From: Rhodoferax ferrireducens
GTDB lineage: Bacteria; Pseudomonadota; Gammaproteobacteria; Burkholderiales; Burkholderiaceae_C
Direction of reading: 5' to 3'
NCBI GenBank assembly: GCA_002083775.1
Contig: MTEI01000001.1
Coordinates: 310,001-374,000, forward strand
Length of the DNA: 64,000 nucleotides
The number at the start of each line of letters is the position of its first letter. Position 1 is the stretch's first letter. This document shows, piece after piece, positions 7,885 through 23,578 of the stretch. Position numbers and translations under genes: made by a program. The notes under the pieces are model-generated. The model did not search any database. It was given only the letters and a program-made list of their open reading frames with translations, and was not told the DNA's origin.

Positions 7885-9406
7885 GAGGCACAACCTGTTC
7901 AAGCGCCTTGGCAGACATTAAAACGCCCGGGACACCAGCCCCCGGATGCGTACCCGCCCCAACCATAAACAAGCCCTTGATGTCTTCACTGCGGTTGTGC
8001 GGCCGAAAGTAAGCACTTTGCAACAGCAGGGGCTCCATACCAAAGCCGGCCCCCTTGTAGGACAACAATTGGTCATGAAAGTACTGCGGGGTGACGAATT
8101 GGGATGTGACGATATGGGCCTTCAGGTCAGGCAAGATCGTCTCGCTCAAGCGCTTCTCAATACGTTGACGGTAGATTTCACCCATTTCTTTCCAGTTGGT
8201 TCCACTGTCGAGGTGGGGCACGGGTGACAAAGCATAAAAGGTATCGCAGCCTGCTGGTGCCATGCTTGGGTCGCTGGCCGTTGGCCGATGCAGGTACAGG
8301 CTGAAGTCGTCGGCGAGGTGTTTCTTTTTGAAAATATCCTCAAGAAGTTCCTGGTACCGAGGACCCAGCACCATGGTGTGGTGGGGCACGTCGGAATATT
8401 GTTTGTCGGTGCCGAAATACCAAACGAACAACCCCATGGAATACTGTTTGCCCTCAATGCGTTTGTCGGTCCAGTGCGGCCGGTCTTTGGCATTGATCAG
8501 GTGCCGATAGGTCCAGGCAGTATCAGCATTGCTCACAACAATGTCGCTCGCAATGAATTCTCCATTGGCCAACTCGACACCTGTGGCGCGGCCCTGGTCA
8601 ACCACAATCCGTTTTACCTCCGCATTGACGCGGATAGGCACACCGCGGCCCGTCAAAAGGCCCACCAATCCCTGCACAACGGCTCCCGTGCCACCCATGG
8701 CCCAATACACGCCAAAACGCCGTTCAAGGGCGTTGATGAGCGCATAAATACCGGTGACGCTCAAGGGGTTGCCGCCAATCAGCAACGATTGCAGCGTAAA
8801 AGCCGCGCGTAGCTTGGGGTGTTTCATATAACTCGACACCATGGCGTACATGCTGCGCCAGCCACGCAGGCGTAGCATGTTGGGTATGGCGCGCACCAAA
8901 TCGCTGGGGCTGTCGTAAACAATGCTCCCAAGTTCCACGAAACCGAGTTGGTAACAGAGCTCCGCTTCTTTGATGAAAGCCTCATAACCAGCCAGATCAG
9001 AGGGGCTGATGGCCTTGATCTGGTCCCGGTTGGCTTGCTGGTCACTCCCGTAGTCGAAGTGCGTTCCGTCGTCATAACGGATGCGATAAAAAGGCGTCGT
9101 TGGGATCAGGGTGATGTCGTCGGCCAGGCGTCGGCCACACAAGTCCCACAACTCCTCCAGCATGAACGGCGCCGTGACGATCGTTGGGCCGGCATCAAAT
9201 GTAAAACCGTCGCGTTTCCAGACAGCAGCACGCCCACCAGCCTGATTCTGCTTTTCCAGTACCTGAACACGATACCCTTTGCAGCTCAACCTGACTGCAG
9301 CTGCCAAACCACCAAAGCCACTACCGATGACGATAGCAGTTGGTCGCTTATCGTCTGATGCGCCACTGTTGACGGTGGTGATCTCTAAATTCGAAAATGC
9401 GTTCAT
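7865..9406 (-). CDS. crtI: Phytoene desaturase CrtI
   Basis: A 513-residue FAD enzyme that introduces three or four double bonds into phytoene, giving neurosporene or lycopene. The FAD motif is at 28-33 (GSGFGG), followed by VLEKQNQAGGRA. The C-terminus has the second motif GLFMVGAGTHPGAGVPGVL. A weakly conserved N-terminal extension of about 20 residues comes before the fold. The ATG overlaps the puhE stop (ATGA), and its own end overlaps crtB. With CrtC, CrtD and CrtA in the window, the expected end products are spheroidene and spheroidenone. CrtF, which makes the methoxy group, is not here. Confidence 0.96.
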   Translation of the reverse strand: MNAFSNLEITTVNSGASDDKRPTAIVIGSGFGGLAAAVRLSCKGYRVQVLEKQNQAGGRAAVWKRDGFTFDAGPTIVTAPFMLEELWDLCGRRLADDITLIPTTPFYRIRYDDGTHFDYGSDQQANRDQIKAISPSDLAGYEAFIKEAELCYQLGFVELGSIVYDSPSDLVRAIPNMLRLRGWRSMYAMVSSYMKHPKLRAAFTLQSLLIGGNPLSVTGIYALINALERRFGVYWAMGGTGAVVQGLVGLLTGRGVPIRVNAEVKRIVVDQGRATGVELANGEFIASDIVVSNADTAWTYRHLINAKDRPHWTDKRIEGKQYSMGLFVWYFGTDKQYSDVPHHTMVLGPRYQELLEDIFKKKHLADDFSLYLHRPTASDPSMAPAGCDTFYALSPVPHLDSGTNWKEMGEIYRQRIEKRLSETILPDLKAHIVTSQFVTPQYFHDQLLSYKGAGFGMEPLLLQSAYFRPHNRSEDIKGLFMVGAGTHPGAGVPGVLMSAKALEQVVPHVNSFA

Positions 9407-10194
9407 TTGGAATCCAATGTTGCGTTATCCAGTACAGCTTCCTCTTTGGTGTTGAGGGCCCAACCCCACAGCCGCTCAATAGGCCAAGGTAAAACCATCA
9501 TGGCATGCTCCAGAATTCCGAGCCCAAGCAGAGTTGCCAGCAATACCCAGCCGGTGGAGGTCTCAACCAAGCCCAATTGCGCCTGACTGATGATCCACAC
9601 CCAGACGGCAAGGGCAACACCAAAAGAAAAAACAAACCAAGAACTCATGGCCCGCGTCGGGAAATAGCTGGCCAAATAGCTCAGGTGTTTGGGAAGATAC
9701 TGAGCCCCATTTCTAGGGACGCCGAAATACAAGTTGAGTTTGCCACTCACACGCATGCACCACAACAATGCAAAAGTGCAGAGTGCCACATGGTTGGGCT
9801 GGTCTCGTTGCATCACCCAAAGAAGAATGAAATTGAAAATCAGCGCAAGCTCATGGTAAATAATCACGTCCAGCGACTGTTTGAACCGCGCAAATCCCGT
9901 GACGCCTGACTGAAGAGGGATTTTGCGCGAGCCGGTGAGCCAGCCTGTCAAAAAAGCCAATTCGTGCCAACCCCACATCACGATGACACTGCCGAAACCC
10001 AAATAAGCGTTACTCACGCTCACGCTCTTCATACTTTCAGAAACTGCCCAGAAGCTCAGCAGCAACAAAATACTCCAACCGCCCATGCTCCAGGGAAAGC
10101 TGCGCGGTGGAAGCCGATCAAGCCACAAAATGATTCCCGTGCCGAACCACCAGCACATCGCTGCATAGCCACATGCCAAAACGGTGTCACTCAC
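9403..10194 (-). CDS. puhE: Photosynthetic complex assembly protein PuhE (DUF3623)
   Basis: A 263-residue multi-span membrane protein of the family annotated as photosynthetic complex assembly protein 2. It contains SNAYLGF, WGWHEL and [11 protein letters not shown], which I recognise from PuhE. Its role in reaction-centre and antenna assembly is known only genetically. The GTG at 10194 overlaps the acsF stop (GTGA). Another GTG one codon upstream is equally possible. It lies between acsF and crtI in the same run, close to puhABC, as in many purple bacteria. Confidence 0.88.
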   Translation of the reverse strand: MSDTVLACGYAAMCWWFGTGIILWLDRLPPRSFPWSMGGWSILLLLSFWAVSESMKSVSVSNAYLGFGSVIVMWGWHELAFLTGWLTGSRKIPLQSGVTGFARFKQSLDVIIYHELALIFNFILLWVMQRDQPNHVALCTFALLWCMRVSGKLNLYFGVPRNGAQYLPKHLSYLASYFPTRAMSSWFVFSFGVALAVWVWIISQAQLGLVETSTGWVLLATLLGLGILEHAMMVLPWPIERLWGWALNTKEEAVLDNATLDSK

Positions 10195-11270
10195 CACGCG
10201 GGTTCCATGCGCACGTCGGTTGTCAGTGTCTGTTTTTTGACGGGCAAGAAATAAAGCCTGCCAAAAACTACCGCAGCTTGCGATATCGCCCAGGCCTGCT
10301 TCAGCTTGCCAAAGACGCCACCTTGTTTTTTGGCCAAATCATTGCTCTTTGAAATGGCGAAGAGTTTTTCGAGCCCAGCCTTGAATTTGGGGTTGTCAGT
10401 GTCCAGGGCGATGGGGAAGACCTGCTGTGTGATCTCGGTCGTGATCCGAAAAACGGTGTAGTCATAAGTGGCGGAGTCCAGTCCCATGGCTTCGTGCAAC
10501 ATCGGGCGGGTGTGATCTCGTACAAACATGGTGGCGTAAACCGCCAGCAGGAAAAATCGGATCCACAACACATTTCCACCGCGCAAAAGATGGGGGTTAG
10601 CTCGCATGATCAATGCAAACGACTCTCCATGGCGGTACTCATCGTTGCACCAACGCTCAAACCAGCGGAAGATAGGGTGAAATCGCTTTTCCGGATGCCG
10701 TTCGAGTTGGCGATAAATCGTGATGTAGCGCGCATAGCCGATCTTTTCTGAAAGATAAGTCGCGTAAAGAATGTACTTGGGCTTGAAAAAAGTGTATGCC
10801 TTCTCACGCTTGAGATTGCCCAGATCAATGCCAAGATCAAAGTCGCGCAATGATTGGTTGATAAAACCGGCATGGCGGGATTCGTCTCGCGCCATGTAAG
10901 ACATCAACTGTTTCAGGTCTGGGTTGGAGATATTCTTACGGATCTCGTTGTACAAAATGCACCCAGAGTATTCCGAGGTAAGTGAGCTCACCAGAAAATC
11001 TATGAACTCCTGGCGCATCTCCCTGGACAACAACGGCATTGTTCTTGCCACTTCTTCGGCAAACGCAGCGTCACGTTGGAAGTGATCGTGGTTGTTATCA
11101 CCCTCGTACTCCTTCATCATGATATCCCACTCTTTTCGCAGCGGCTCGATGTTGATGCGGTCTACGGCAGCAAAATCAGTGGTGTAGAACCTGGGACTGA
11201 GCATGCTGCTATGTACTGCTTTGTTGTTGGCATCTTTCGATGTTTCAATGCTTTGCACGAGGGTATTCAT
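10191..11270 (-). CDS. acsF: Aerobic Mg-protoporphyrin IX monomethyl ester cyclase AcsF
   Basis: A 359-residue diiron oxygenase that forms ring E of bacteriochlorophyll using molecular oxygen. Two ExxH iron-binding motifs are visible: Glu130-His133 (in [10 protein letters not shown]) and Glu211-His214 (in NDEYRHGES), with further glutamates at 100 and 109. Conserved blocks such as [13 protein letters not shown] support the call. An 18-base gap separates its start from puhC. No oxygen-independent cyclase (bchE) lies in this window, so ring-E formation encoded here needs oxygen unless bchE is elsewhere. Confidence 0.96.
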   Translation of the reverse strand: MNTLVQSIETSKDANNKAVHSSMLSPRFYTTDFAAVDRINIEPLRKEWDIMMKEYEGDNNHDHFQRDAAFAEEVARTMPLLSREMRQEFIDFLVSSLTSEYSGCILYNEIRKNISNPDLKQLMSYMARDESRHAGFINQSLRDFDLGIDLGNLKREKAYTFFKPKYILYATYLSEKIGYARYITIYRQLERHPEKRFHPIFRWFERWCNDEYRHGESFALIMRANPHLLRGGNVLWIRFFLLAVYATMFVRDHTRPMLHEAMGLDSATYDYTVFRITTEITQQVFPIALDTDNPKFKAGLEKLFAISKSNDLAKKQGGVFGKLKQAWAISQAAVVFGRLYFLPVKKQTLTTDVRMEPAW

Positions 11271-11288
11271 GGAGAGTATCCTGGTTGT

Positions 11289-11735
11289 CTACTGTTTTTT
11301 TAACTTGCGAAATATAGCGGAATTGACCGGGCCAAAGGACTCTAGATCAATTCGCTGAGCCGTGCTCGGGTCTAGCAGAGTAAGCCGTCCGTCTGTGTGT
11401 TCAATCACCCTGAATGGCGCTTCAGGACCGATACCACGGCGCTTTCTCTCGCGCGCGAGCGCTCTTAAAGTTCCACGTAAAAACCCTTGTTCGCCCTGAA
11501 AGCGCGCCACTTCTTTGCTTTCAGAAAAATCAACGACTGAGATCTGTCCATCTGGTGTATCTGCAAAGACGAGATCCCTTTGCCAAAGAACGGGTGCATC
11601 TTGGACAGTCCAGACAAATCCTTGGAATTTGGCAAAGGCCACCATGACCAAGATGAGGCCGAGAAACACCAGCAAAAAGCTGATGGGTTTTCGTATCGGT
11701 GGTCTGACCTGACCAGGGGGCAAGGGCTGCTTCAT
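11289..11735 (-). CDS. puhC: Photosynthetic complex assembly protein PuhC
   Basis: A 148-residue protein with one N-terminal membrane span at about residues 18-35 and a periplasmic domain. In Rhodobacter, PuhC is needed for normal amounts of the reaction centre-LH1 core. The domain includes VLWQRDLVFADTPDGQISVVD and a C-terminal RLTLLDPSTAQRIDLESFGP stretch typical of the family. Its ATG overlaps the puhB stop (ATGA). The order puhA-puhB-puhC is the standard one. Confidence 0.9.
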   Translation of the reverse strand: MKQPLPPGQVRPPIRKPISFLLVFLGLILVMVAFAKFQGFVWTVQDAPVLWQRDLVFADTPDGQISVVDFSESKEVARFQGEQGFLRGTLRALARERKRRGIGPEAPFRVIEHTDGRLTLLDPSTAQRIDLESFGPVNSAIFRKLKKQ

Positions 11736-12397
11736 GCAGGCAAGCCCTGACCTGACCGTTCTGGCAGATCTGGCGAGCGTGAAGCAGCTTCAGCCGTGAT
11801 TCTTTCGCCCGTGTGGTGCTGACTCCATGCCGCCAGGAGTAACTTGCCAACCACATCAACGTCCTTGATGCAACGAAGCGCGGGCTCAGGTTGCGTCAAC
11901 CGCCAGGCGCGGGCATGTGGCCAGAGGTGCAACCAGGCAATGCGATCGGTGGGGTAGAGGCTCAGAGCAATGTCACCAACTGTTCCGTGAACATTTCTCA
12001 TGGAGGCAGCGGCAATTCTCTTGTAGGGAAGATTGAATGTCAGTGTGAGAACAATACCAATACGCATCACGAGGCGCTTGTCCGTGATGGTGTACATCGT
12101 TGTCTTGCACGATAGCCAGGCGATGGTGCTCAGCATGGCGAGTGCGAGCAAGCCTGTCAGCAAGCTCTTCACGATGGAGACCGTGATCTCACCGTTGTTG
12201 ACTTGGCTATCGATCAGGTAGATCAGCTGAACAGCCAGCATGACCAGGAAATAAATGGCAATCTTGCGCACGTGAAATGCGTGAATCGCCAGTTGGAACC
12301 AATCCGGAGCTCCTTGCCAGAGCAATTTTTCGCCCGCAGGCAGGGGTTCTGGCAGCCCAAGCGCTGCCTCGAACTCATGCTCATGGGTGGCTTTCAC
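11732..12397 (-). CDS. puhB: Photosynthetic complex assembly protein PuhB (PH-like domain)
   Basis: A 221-residue membrane protein with a central bacterial PH-like domain. PuhB helps assemble the reaction centre. Seen here: the N-terminal LPAGEKLLWQGAPDW, two membrane helices near residues 46-63 and 80-95, then CKTTMYTITDKRLVMRIGI, which is the common start of PH-like domains of this type. It overlaps puhA upstream and puhC downstream by ATGA. The C-terminus (CIKDVDVVGKLLLAAW) is family-like, followed by a variable tail. Confidence 0.92.
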   Translation of the reverse strand: MKATHEHEFEAALGLPEPLPAGEKLLWQGAPDWFQLAIHAFHVRKIAIYFLVMLAVQLIYLIDSQVNNGEITVSIVKSLLTGLLALAMLSTIAWLSCKTTMYTITDKRLVMRIGIVLTLTFNLPYKRIAAASMRNVHGTVGDIALSLYPTDRIAWLHLWPHARAWRLTQPEPALRCIKDVDVVGKLLLAAWSQHHTGERITAEAASRSPDLPERSGQGLPA

Positions 12398-13155
12398 AGC
12401 AATGGATCCAATCGGCTGGGGTGAGCGTACAGCAATCCGGCACCAAAATAGCCCATGATTTTTTCTTCTTCCAGCAGCGTGATCTGTTCTGGAGACTTGG
12501 TTTTGGGAACATTGCCGAACTGGTAGGACATCAGCGCGTTCACGTGCACACCCTGCTTATTGATACGGGCAAAGTTCAGCGGAATCAGGACGCGTGTACC
12601 GGAGTTTTTAAGCGCCACTTCAATGAAGCGGAAGATGGATTCTGACTGGTCAATCCACATGTCAACAACTTGACCCGCACTTTCTTTGTCAGCGCAGATC
12701 ACCTGCATACCGCGAGGGTCGACGTTTTGCTTGGCAACGTTGTAGTCCTTGGCTGCACGCAAGGGCACAATTTTCGGATTGCCTTCGTAGGTCAGATCAG
12801 GTTCGTCCGCACGCATCGCCCACCCGCCTGGGCCAACACCAGCGAGTAACGGATCGCCTTTGGGAACAATAGTGCCGCCACTCCAGGGGTTGCCAGGTTC
12901 AAACGAATACTCCCCGTCCGGACGGCCAGGGTCAGGTGCCACCATGTCGGGTCCATGACGCATCTTGTAGGTTTTAGGTTGCACCAGAGGCCAGCCGGTG
13001 ATCACAGGCCCATTTGGTCGACCGGAGTCCATTGGGTAACCTTCCCGGTGCTGCTCACGCTGAAGGTAATAAATCACCCCGGCGAAAAAGGCCCAGAAAA
13101 TGTAAAGCACAAGTTGTGCTACGTCGAATGATTGTGTGAAACCACCAAATTCCAT
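12394..13155 (-). CDS. puhA: Reaction centre H subunit PuhA
   Basis: A 253-residue subunit that caps the cytoplasmic face of the reaction centre and guides protons to the secondary quinone. One N-terminal membrane helix (FDVAQLVLYIFWAFFAGVIYY) is followed by the marker YLQREQHREGYP and a cytoplasmic PRC-barrel-like domain. The start at MEFGG is chosen over an upstream codon because AAGGAG lies at the right distance. It follows lhaA in the same direction and overlaps puhB at its end. Its position between lhaA and puhB matches other proteobacterial clusters. Confidence 0.97.
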   Translation of the reverse strand: MEFGGFTQSFDVAQLVLYIFWAFFAGVIYYLQREQHREGYPMDSGRPNGPVITGWPLVQPKTYKMRHGPDMVAPDPGRPDGEYSFEPGNPWSGGTIVPKGDPLLAGVGPGGWAMRADEPDLTYEGNPKIVPLRAAKDYNVAKQNVDPRGMQVICADKESAGQVVDMWIDQSESIFRFIEVALKNSGTRVLIPLNFARINKQGVHVNALMSYQFGNVPKTKSPEQITLLEEEKIMGYFGAGLLYAHPSRLDPLL

Positions 13156-13175
13156 GGTTAACTCCTTCAAAAAAT

Positions 13176-14603
13176 CTACTGGATCACGGGCACGATTTGC
13201 CCGTGTTTTGCAACGTGATTGCCATGCTTGACCAAGGGGCCAATGGCAACCAGTGTGACAAACAACAAAAACATCTCAACATGGTAAACAACGCTGTAGC
13301 CGATGGACGGCACAGCAAAGGCAGCGCCAAAAGCACCGCTCTCGGCGACATGCGTGACCACGTCGCGCAGGGCACCCCCCATGAACATTGCCAGGCCCGC
13401 AGCAGTGGACTGCACAGCGCCCCAAGCTCCCAGCGCCAAACCAATGTAGCCGCCACCATCCAGGCGCATGGCGGCGAAAAGAGTGCCTACAGCAAACAGT
13501 CCACCGCCCAAACCAATGCCCAAAGCACCTAAACGGAACAGCCACCCGGCTTCCAGGGGTGCTGAAAAGATGATTGCTGAAAACGCAGGAATACCCAAAA
13601 CGGTACCGGTGGCAGCCAGCAAAAGAGGATCCATCCCACGGGCCAGTTGGCGGCCAGCCAACACAAACCCGAGGAGCGCTCCGCCTGCCAGCATGGCGGT
13701 CAGCGCACTTGTGGCGCCCACGCTCAAGTGCAGAATTTCACCGCCATAGGGCTCCAGCACGACATCCTGCATATTGAACGCCAAGGTTCCCAAGCCGGTG
13801 GTCCATAAAAAACGGCGTGCTTTTGGCAGATTGATAAAGTTGGCCCACACCTTCTTGAAAGATGGCCTGGTCACTTGTCTGCGCGCCGCTGCACGCTGCG
13901 GATTTCTGGGCTCTTGTTTCCATAAAGCGAAAGCGTTCAGGCACAAAACGACCATGGCGGTACCTTGCACGACCTGAACGAGACGTTGTGGGCTAAAGTC
14001 AGTCAGCAGCACGCTGAAGATCAGACTCCCACCCACGGCGCCCGTAAGCAGCATGATGTACATCAAGGCCACAACTCTGGGGCGTGTTTCTTCACTTGCC
14101 TGGTCTGTTGCCAGTGCCAAACCAGCTGTCTGGGAGGTTTGCAGCCCTGCACCGACCATCAGAAAAGCCATGGCCGCAACACCTTGCGCCAGCCAAGAGG
14201 GTAGGGGCGTCTGGCCTTGCCCAGACAGAGCCAGCAAGGCAAACGGCATAAATGCCAGCCCAAGAAATTGCACCAGCGTGCCACCCCACATGTAAGGCAC
14301 ACGTTTCCAGCCAAATGCCGACTGGTGGGTATCAGATTGGTAGCCTGTGACGGCCCGAAACGGTGCCACCAACAAGGGCAGGGCGAGCATCAGTGACACC
14401 AGCGATGCTGTGACGCCTAATTCAACAATCATGACCCGGTTGAGTGTTCCGATGAGCAAGGCAGTTGTGATGCCCATCGTCACTTTAAAAAGTGACAAAC
14501 GTAAAAGCCGAGACAAAGGCAGACCCGCACTGGCTACGTCCGCGAACGGTAACCATTGTGCGGGAATGCTCTTGGCAAGCCTTTTGAACGTTGTTGCTTT
14601 CAC
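13176..14603 (-). CDS. lhaA: LH1 assembly factor LhaA (PucC family)
   Basis: A 475-residue twelve-helix membrane protein of the BCH1/PucC family, associated with LH1 assembly when next to puhA. The N-terminus QWLPFADVASAGLPLSRLLR mirrors PucC, followed by GTLNRVMIVEL and DTHQSAFGWKRVPYMWGG, and LEPYGGEIL mid-protein. The GTG at 14603 overlaps the bchM stop (GTGA) and gives the family N-terminus, so a longer form starting upstream is rejected. It ends 20 bases before puhA begins. It is one of three PucC paralogues in the window. Confidence 0.93.
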   Translation of the reverse strand: MKATTFKRLAKSIPAQWLPFADVASAGLPLSRLLRLSLFKVTMGITTALLIGTLNRVMIVELGVTASLVSLMLALPLLVAPFRAVTGYQSDTHQSAFGWKRVPYMWGGTLVQFLGLAFMPFALLALSGQGQTPLPSWLAQGVAAMAFLMVGAGLQTSQTAGLALATDQASEETRPRVVALMYIMLLTGAVGGSLIFSVLLTDFSPQRLVQVVQGTAMVVLCLNAFALWKQEPRNPQRAAARRQVTRPSFKKVWANFINLPKARRFLWTTGLGTLAFNMQDVVLEPYGGEILHLSVGATSALTAMLAGGALLGFVLAGRQLARGMDPLLLAATGTVLGIPAFSAIIFSAPLEAGWLFRLGALGIGLGGGLFAVGTLFAAMRLDGGGYIGLALGAWGAVQSTAAGLAMFMGGALRDVVTHVAESGAFGAAFAVPSIGYSVVYHVEMFLLFVTLVAIGPLVKHGNHVAKHGQIVPVIQ

Positions 14604-15298
14604 GATCGATTCCACTCCATCGCCTGCGACTGGTAAAAACCGCTTGATACCCGGCGTGTGCGGCCAGACGACCAATGCGTCAGAGCATCGTTGACTGCCA
14701 TCAGGGAAGCGATCTTTTCTTCAGCCATGGGCTCAAGCCAGGGTGCACGATTTCCACGAGGAAATATGCGCCCGACTGAGATCATAAAAGCCAAAAGGGG
14801 TGTGCGCGGAGCGAAAGTAAAAAGAATAGATGAAGTTGTGCGTTCTGCCAGTTTGGCCAAGGCATTCACCGCATCTTCGGTACGGTAGTGAATGATCGAG
14901 TCCATCGCCACAGCATGGTCAAACTGGCCCAGCGCCGTGTCGAGCATGTCGCCACTGCGAAAGTCAATGAGATTGGCCACGTCTGCCGGTAGCCGACTGC
15001 GGGCCAAGTCCACCAGTGTGGGCGACAAATCAATGGCGACGACCTCAGCACCGCGGCGAGCTGCTTCTATGGCCAGAGCACCGGTACCGCAACCCGCATC
15101 CAGAATGCGTTTGCCATGCAGGTCTTCCGGTAACCAGGAGAGCAATGTTGACCGCATGCTGTCACGTCCAGCACGAACCGTCGCCCGCACGCGCCCTAAT
15201 GGCGCATCCGATGTCAATTTTTCCCAGGCAGCGACGGCAGTCCGATCGAAATAGGTTTCGATCTGACCGCGTCTTTCCTGATATGTGCTTTCATTCAT
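14600..15298 (-). CDS. bchM: Mg-protoporphyrin IX O-methyltransferase BchM
   Basis: A 232-residue SAM-dependent methyltransferase that esterifies the ring-C propionate of Mg-protoporphyrin IX, making the AcsF substrate. The SAM motif DAGCGTG is at 67-73, followed by the acidic second motif VVAIDLSP. MDSIIHYRTEDA is the usual post-II region. The N-terminus (YFDRTAVAAWEKLTSDAPLGRVRATVRAGR) is the BchM signature. It lies 10 bases after bchL, and its stop overlaps the lhaA GTG. Confidence 0.95.
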   Translation of the reverse strand: MNESTYQERRGQIETYFDRTAVAAWEKLTSDAPLGRVRATVRAGRDSMRSTLLSWLPEDLHGKRILDAGCGTGALAIEAARRGAEVVAIDLSPTLVDLARSRLPADVANLIDFRSGDMLDTALGQFDHAVAMDSIIHYRTEDAVNALAKLAERTTSSILFTFAPRTPLLAFMISVGRIFPRGNRAPWLEPMAEEKIASLMAVNDALTHWSSGRTRRVSSGFYQSQAMEWNRS

Positions 15299-15308
15299 GG
15301 GTCAGCCC

Positions 15309-20012
<4,704 letters not shown>

Positions 20013-20041
<29 letters not shown>

Positions 20042-21587
20042 ATAGCGTCTCCACGGTAATGGTACTCAAGCCGTGCTCCATAGCGAATCGTTCGGTGTTC
20101 CTGCGCGCTTTGCCGCGCACAAAAAACGGGATTTTTCCAAGTTCTTTTTCGGCGTCAGTGCTCCAGGAGGTGGCAGTGATTGGCACTACACTTGGGTTGG
20201 ACACCACAATCTGGTCTATTTCCATTTTGAGCGGAACTTTGGACTCGGTAGGTTGACTGCGGGCCGATCCCAGATGGGATGGGGCGGCCCCATCATGAAA
20301 TTCAAAGTCTTCCCGGAACATGCCGAGTAAATGTTCTTCCAGGCCCATCATCAGTGGATAGACCCAGGTATCGAACAAAACATTGGCACCTTCAAAACCC
20401 ATCTGAGGCGCGTAGCGGGCCGGATAGTCCTGAATATGGACCGGCGCGGAGATCACGGCGCACGGAATGCCTAACCTCTTGGCAATGTGCCGCTCCATTT
20501 GGGTGCCCAAAATCAGTTCGGGATGAAGGCTTTTAATCTGTTCTTCCACCAACAAGTAGTCGTCAGTAATCAGTGGCTCCACATGATACTTCTTGGCGGC
20601 GTCTCTCACTTCGCGTGCAAACTCGCGGCTGTAGGTGCCGATGCCAGCAACGTCAAAACCCATTTCTTCCGTGGCAAACCGCGCAGCTGCGACAACATGC
20701 GAAGCATCGCCAAACAGGAAAACACGTTTGCCAGTCAGGTAGGTAGAGTCAACCGATCTGGAGAACCATACCGAGCGGGAATTTTTTTCGAGGTCAGGGG
20801 GGATGTCTACGCCAGCCAGCGTGGCGACTTCCTTGATGAATTCTCTGGTCGCCGTCACGCCAATTGGCATGACCCGGGTGTACGGCTGACTGAATTGACG
20901 TTCCAGCCATTGTGCTGTTGTATTGGCAACTTCGGGATAAAGGACAACGTTGAAGTCGGCTTGGGCCAAATTCTGAAGATCTTGTACCGAGGCGTTCAGC
21001 GGTGCAACCACCGCGACGTCAACACCCAAGGCTTGCAGCAGTTGTGAAATTTCGCGCACGTCGTCGCGGTGTCTGAATCCCAACGCTGTGGGGCCCAAAA
21101 TATTGCAACGGGGTTTGCGTGCTGACGGGGAGGGCACTGGGTCGGGCGTTTTGACCAGACGCCTGACAAGCTGGTAAAAGGTTTCAGCAGCTCCCCAGTT
21201 CTCTTTGCGTTGGTAGGCTGGTAACTCAAGGGGAATGACGGGCACAGGCAAATTCAGAGCCTGAGCCAAACCCCCCGGATCGTCCTGAATCAATTCAGCG
21301 GTACAGGATGATCCAACCAGGACTGCCTTGGGCTGGAAACGTTCAAACGCGCTGGAAACAGCATCTTTAAAAAGTTGCGCTGTATCACCGCCCAGATCCC
21401 TCGCCTGAAAAGTCGTGTACGTCACTGGCGGTCTTCTGGGTAGACGCTCGATCATGGTGAACAAAAGATCCGCGTAGGTATCACCCTGCGGCGCATGCAG
21501 AACATAGTGAACATCGGTCATCGCCGTGGCGACGCGCATGGCGCCCACATGAGGCGGGCCTTCGTAAGTCCAGAGGGTAAGTTGCAT
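20013..21587 (-). CDS. bchB: Dark-operative protochlorophyllide reductase subunit BchB
   Basis: A 524-residue NifK-like subunit of the BchNB heterotetramer. It has the aspartate at exactly position 36 (APQGD), the unusual aspartate ligand of the catalytic 4Fe-4S cluster, and Cys95 (VGSSCTAEL). The C-terminal domain ([15 protein letters not shown]) is the helical segment over the substrate. It starts 12 bases after bchN ends and overlaps bchH by 29 bases. All visible catalytic features are intact. Confidence 0.97.
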
Positions 21588-21598
21588 GTGAGTGAGGT

Positions 21599-23412
<1,814 letters not shown>

Positions 23413-23442
23413 GTAGGTTGTTGAGGGAAACGTCAGGGTTTC

Positions 23443-23471
23443 ACTTTAGCTGTTGGCAGTGAAAGTGTCAA
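23443..23471 (-). promoter_or_regulatory. Sigma70-type promoter of the bchF operon
   Basis: On the minus strand a perfect -35 TTGACA (23471-23466) is followed after exactly 17 bases by TAAAGT (23448-23443) as -10. The start codon of bchF is 31 bases beyond. The -35 box is half of the adjacent PpsR-type palindrome, so a bound repressor would block polymerase. Confidence 0.7.
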
Positions 23472-23483
23472 CATAACTTGACG
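23466..23483. promoter_or_regulatory. PpsR/CrtJ-type operator in the bchF/ppaA divergent promoter
   Basis: TGTCAACATAACTTGACG fits TGTC-N10-GACA with one mismatch in the last base. It overlaps the bchF -35 box and ends 10 bases before the ppaA -35 box, so one site could control both directions. Confidence 0.7.
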
Positions 23484-23493
23484 TATTATTTTT

Positions 23494-23522
23494 TTTACAT
23501 TGTTGGGGTTTACCAGTAGAAT
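23494..23522 (+). promoter_or_regulatory. Sigma70-type promoter of ppaA/aerR
   Basis: TTTACA (23494-23499) and TAGAAT (23517-23522) are separated by exactly 17 bases. The predicted transcript would begin near 23529, giving a leader of about 50 bases to the GTG start or 125 bases to the ATG start of ppaA. Confidence 0.6.
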
Positions 23523-23578
23523 GACTTTCGGAAAACAGTTAAAACTCTATGGGTTGAAACTGCCGGCGAAGTATCAGT

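Noticed and set aside
13176..14675. A longer LhaA start at 14675
   Set aside because: The extra 24 codons overlap bchM and do not resemble the family N-terminus, while the GTG at 14603 gives a GTGA overlap and the expected start.
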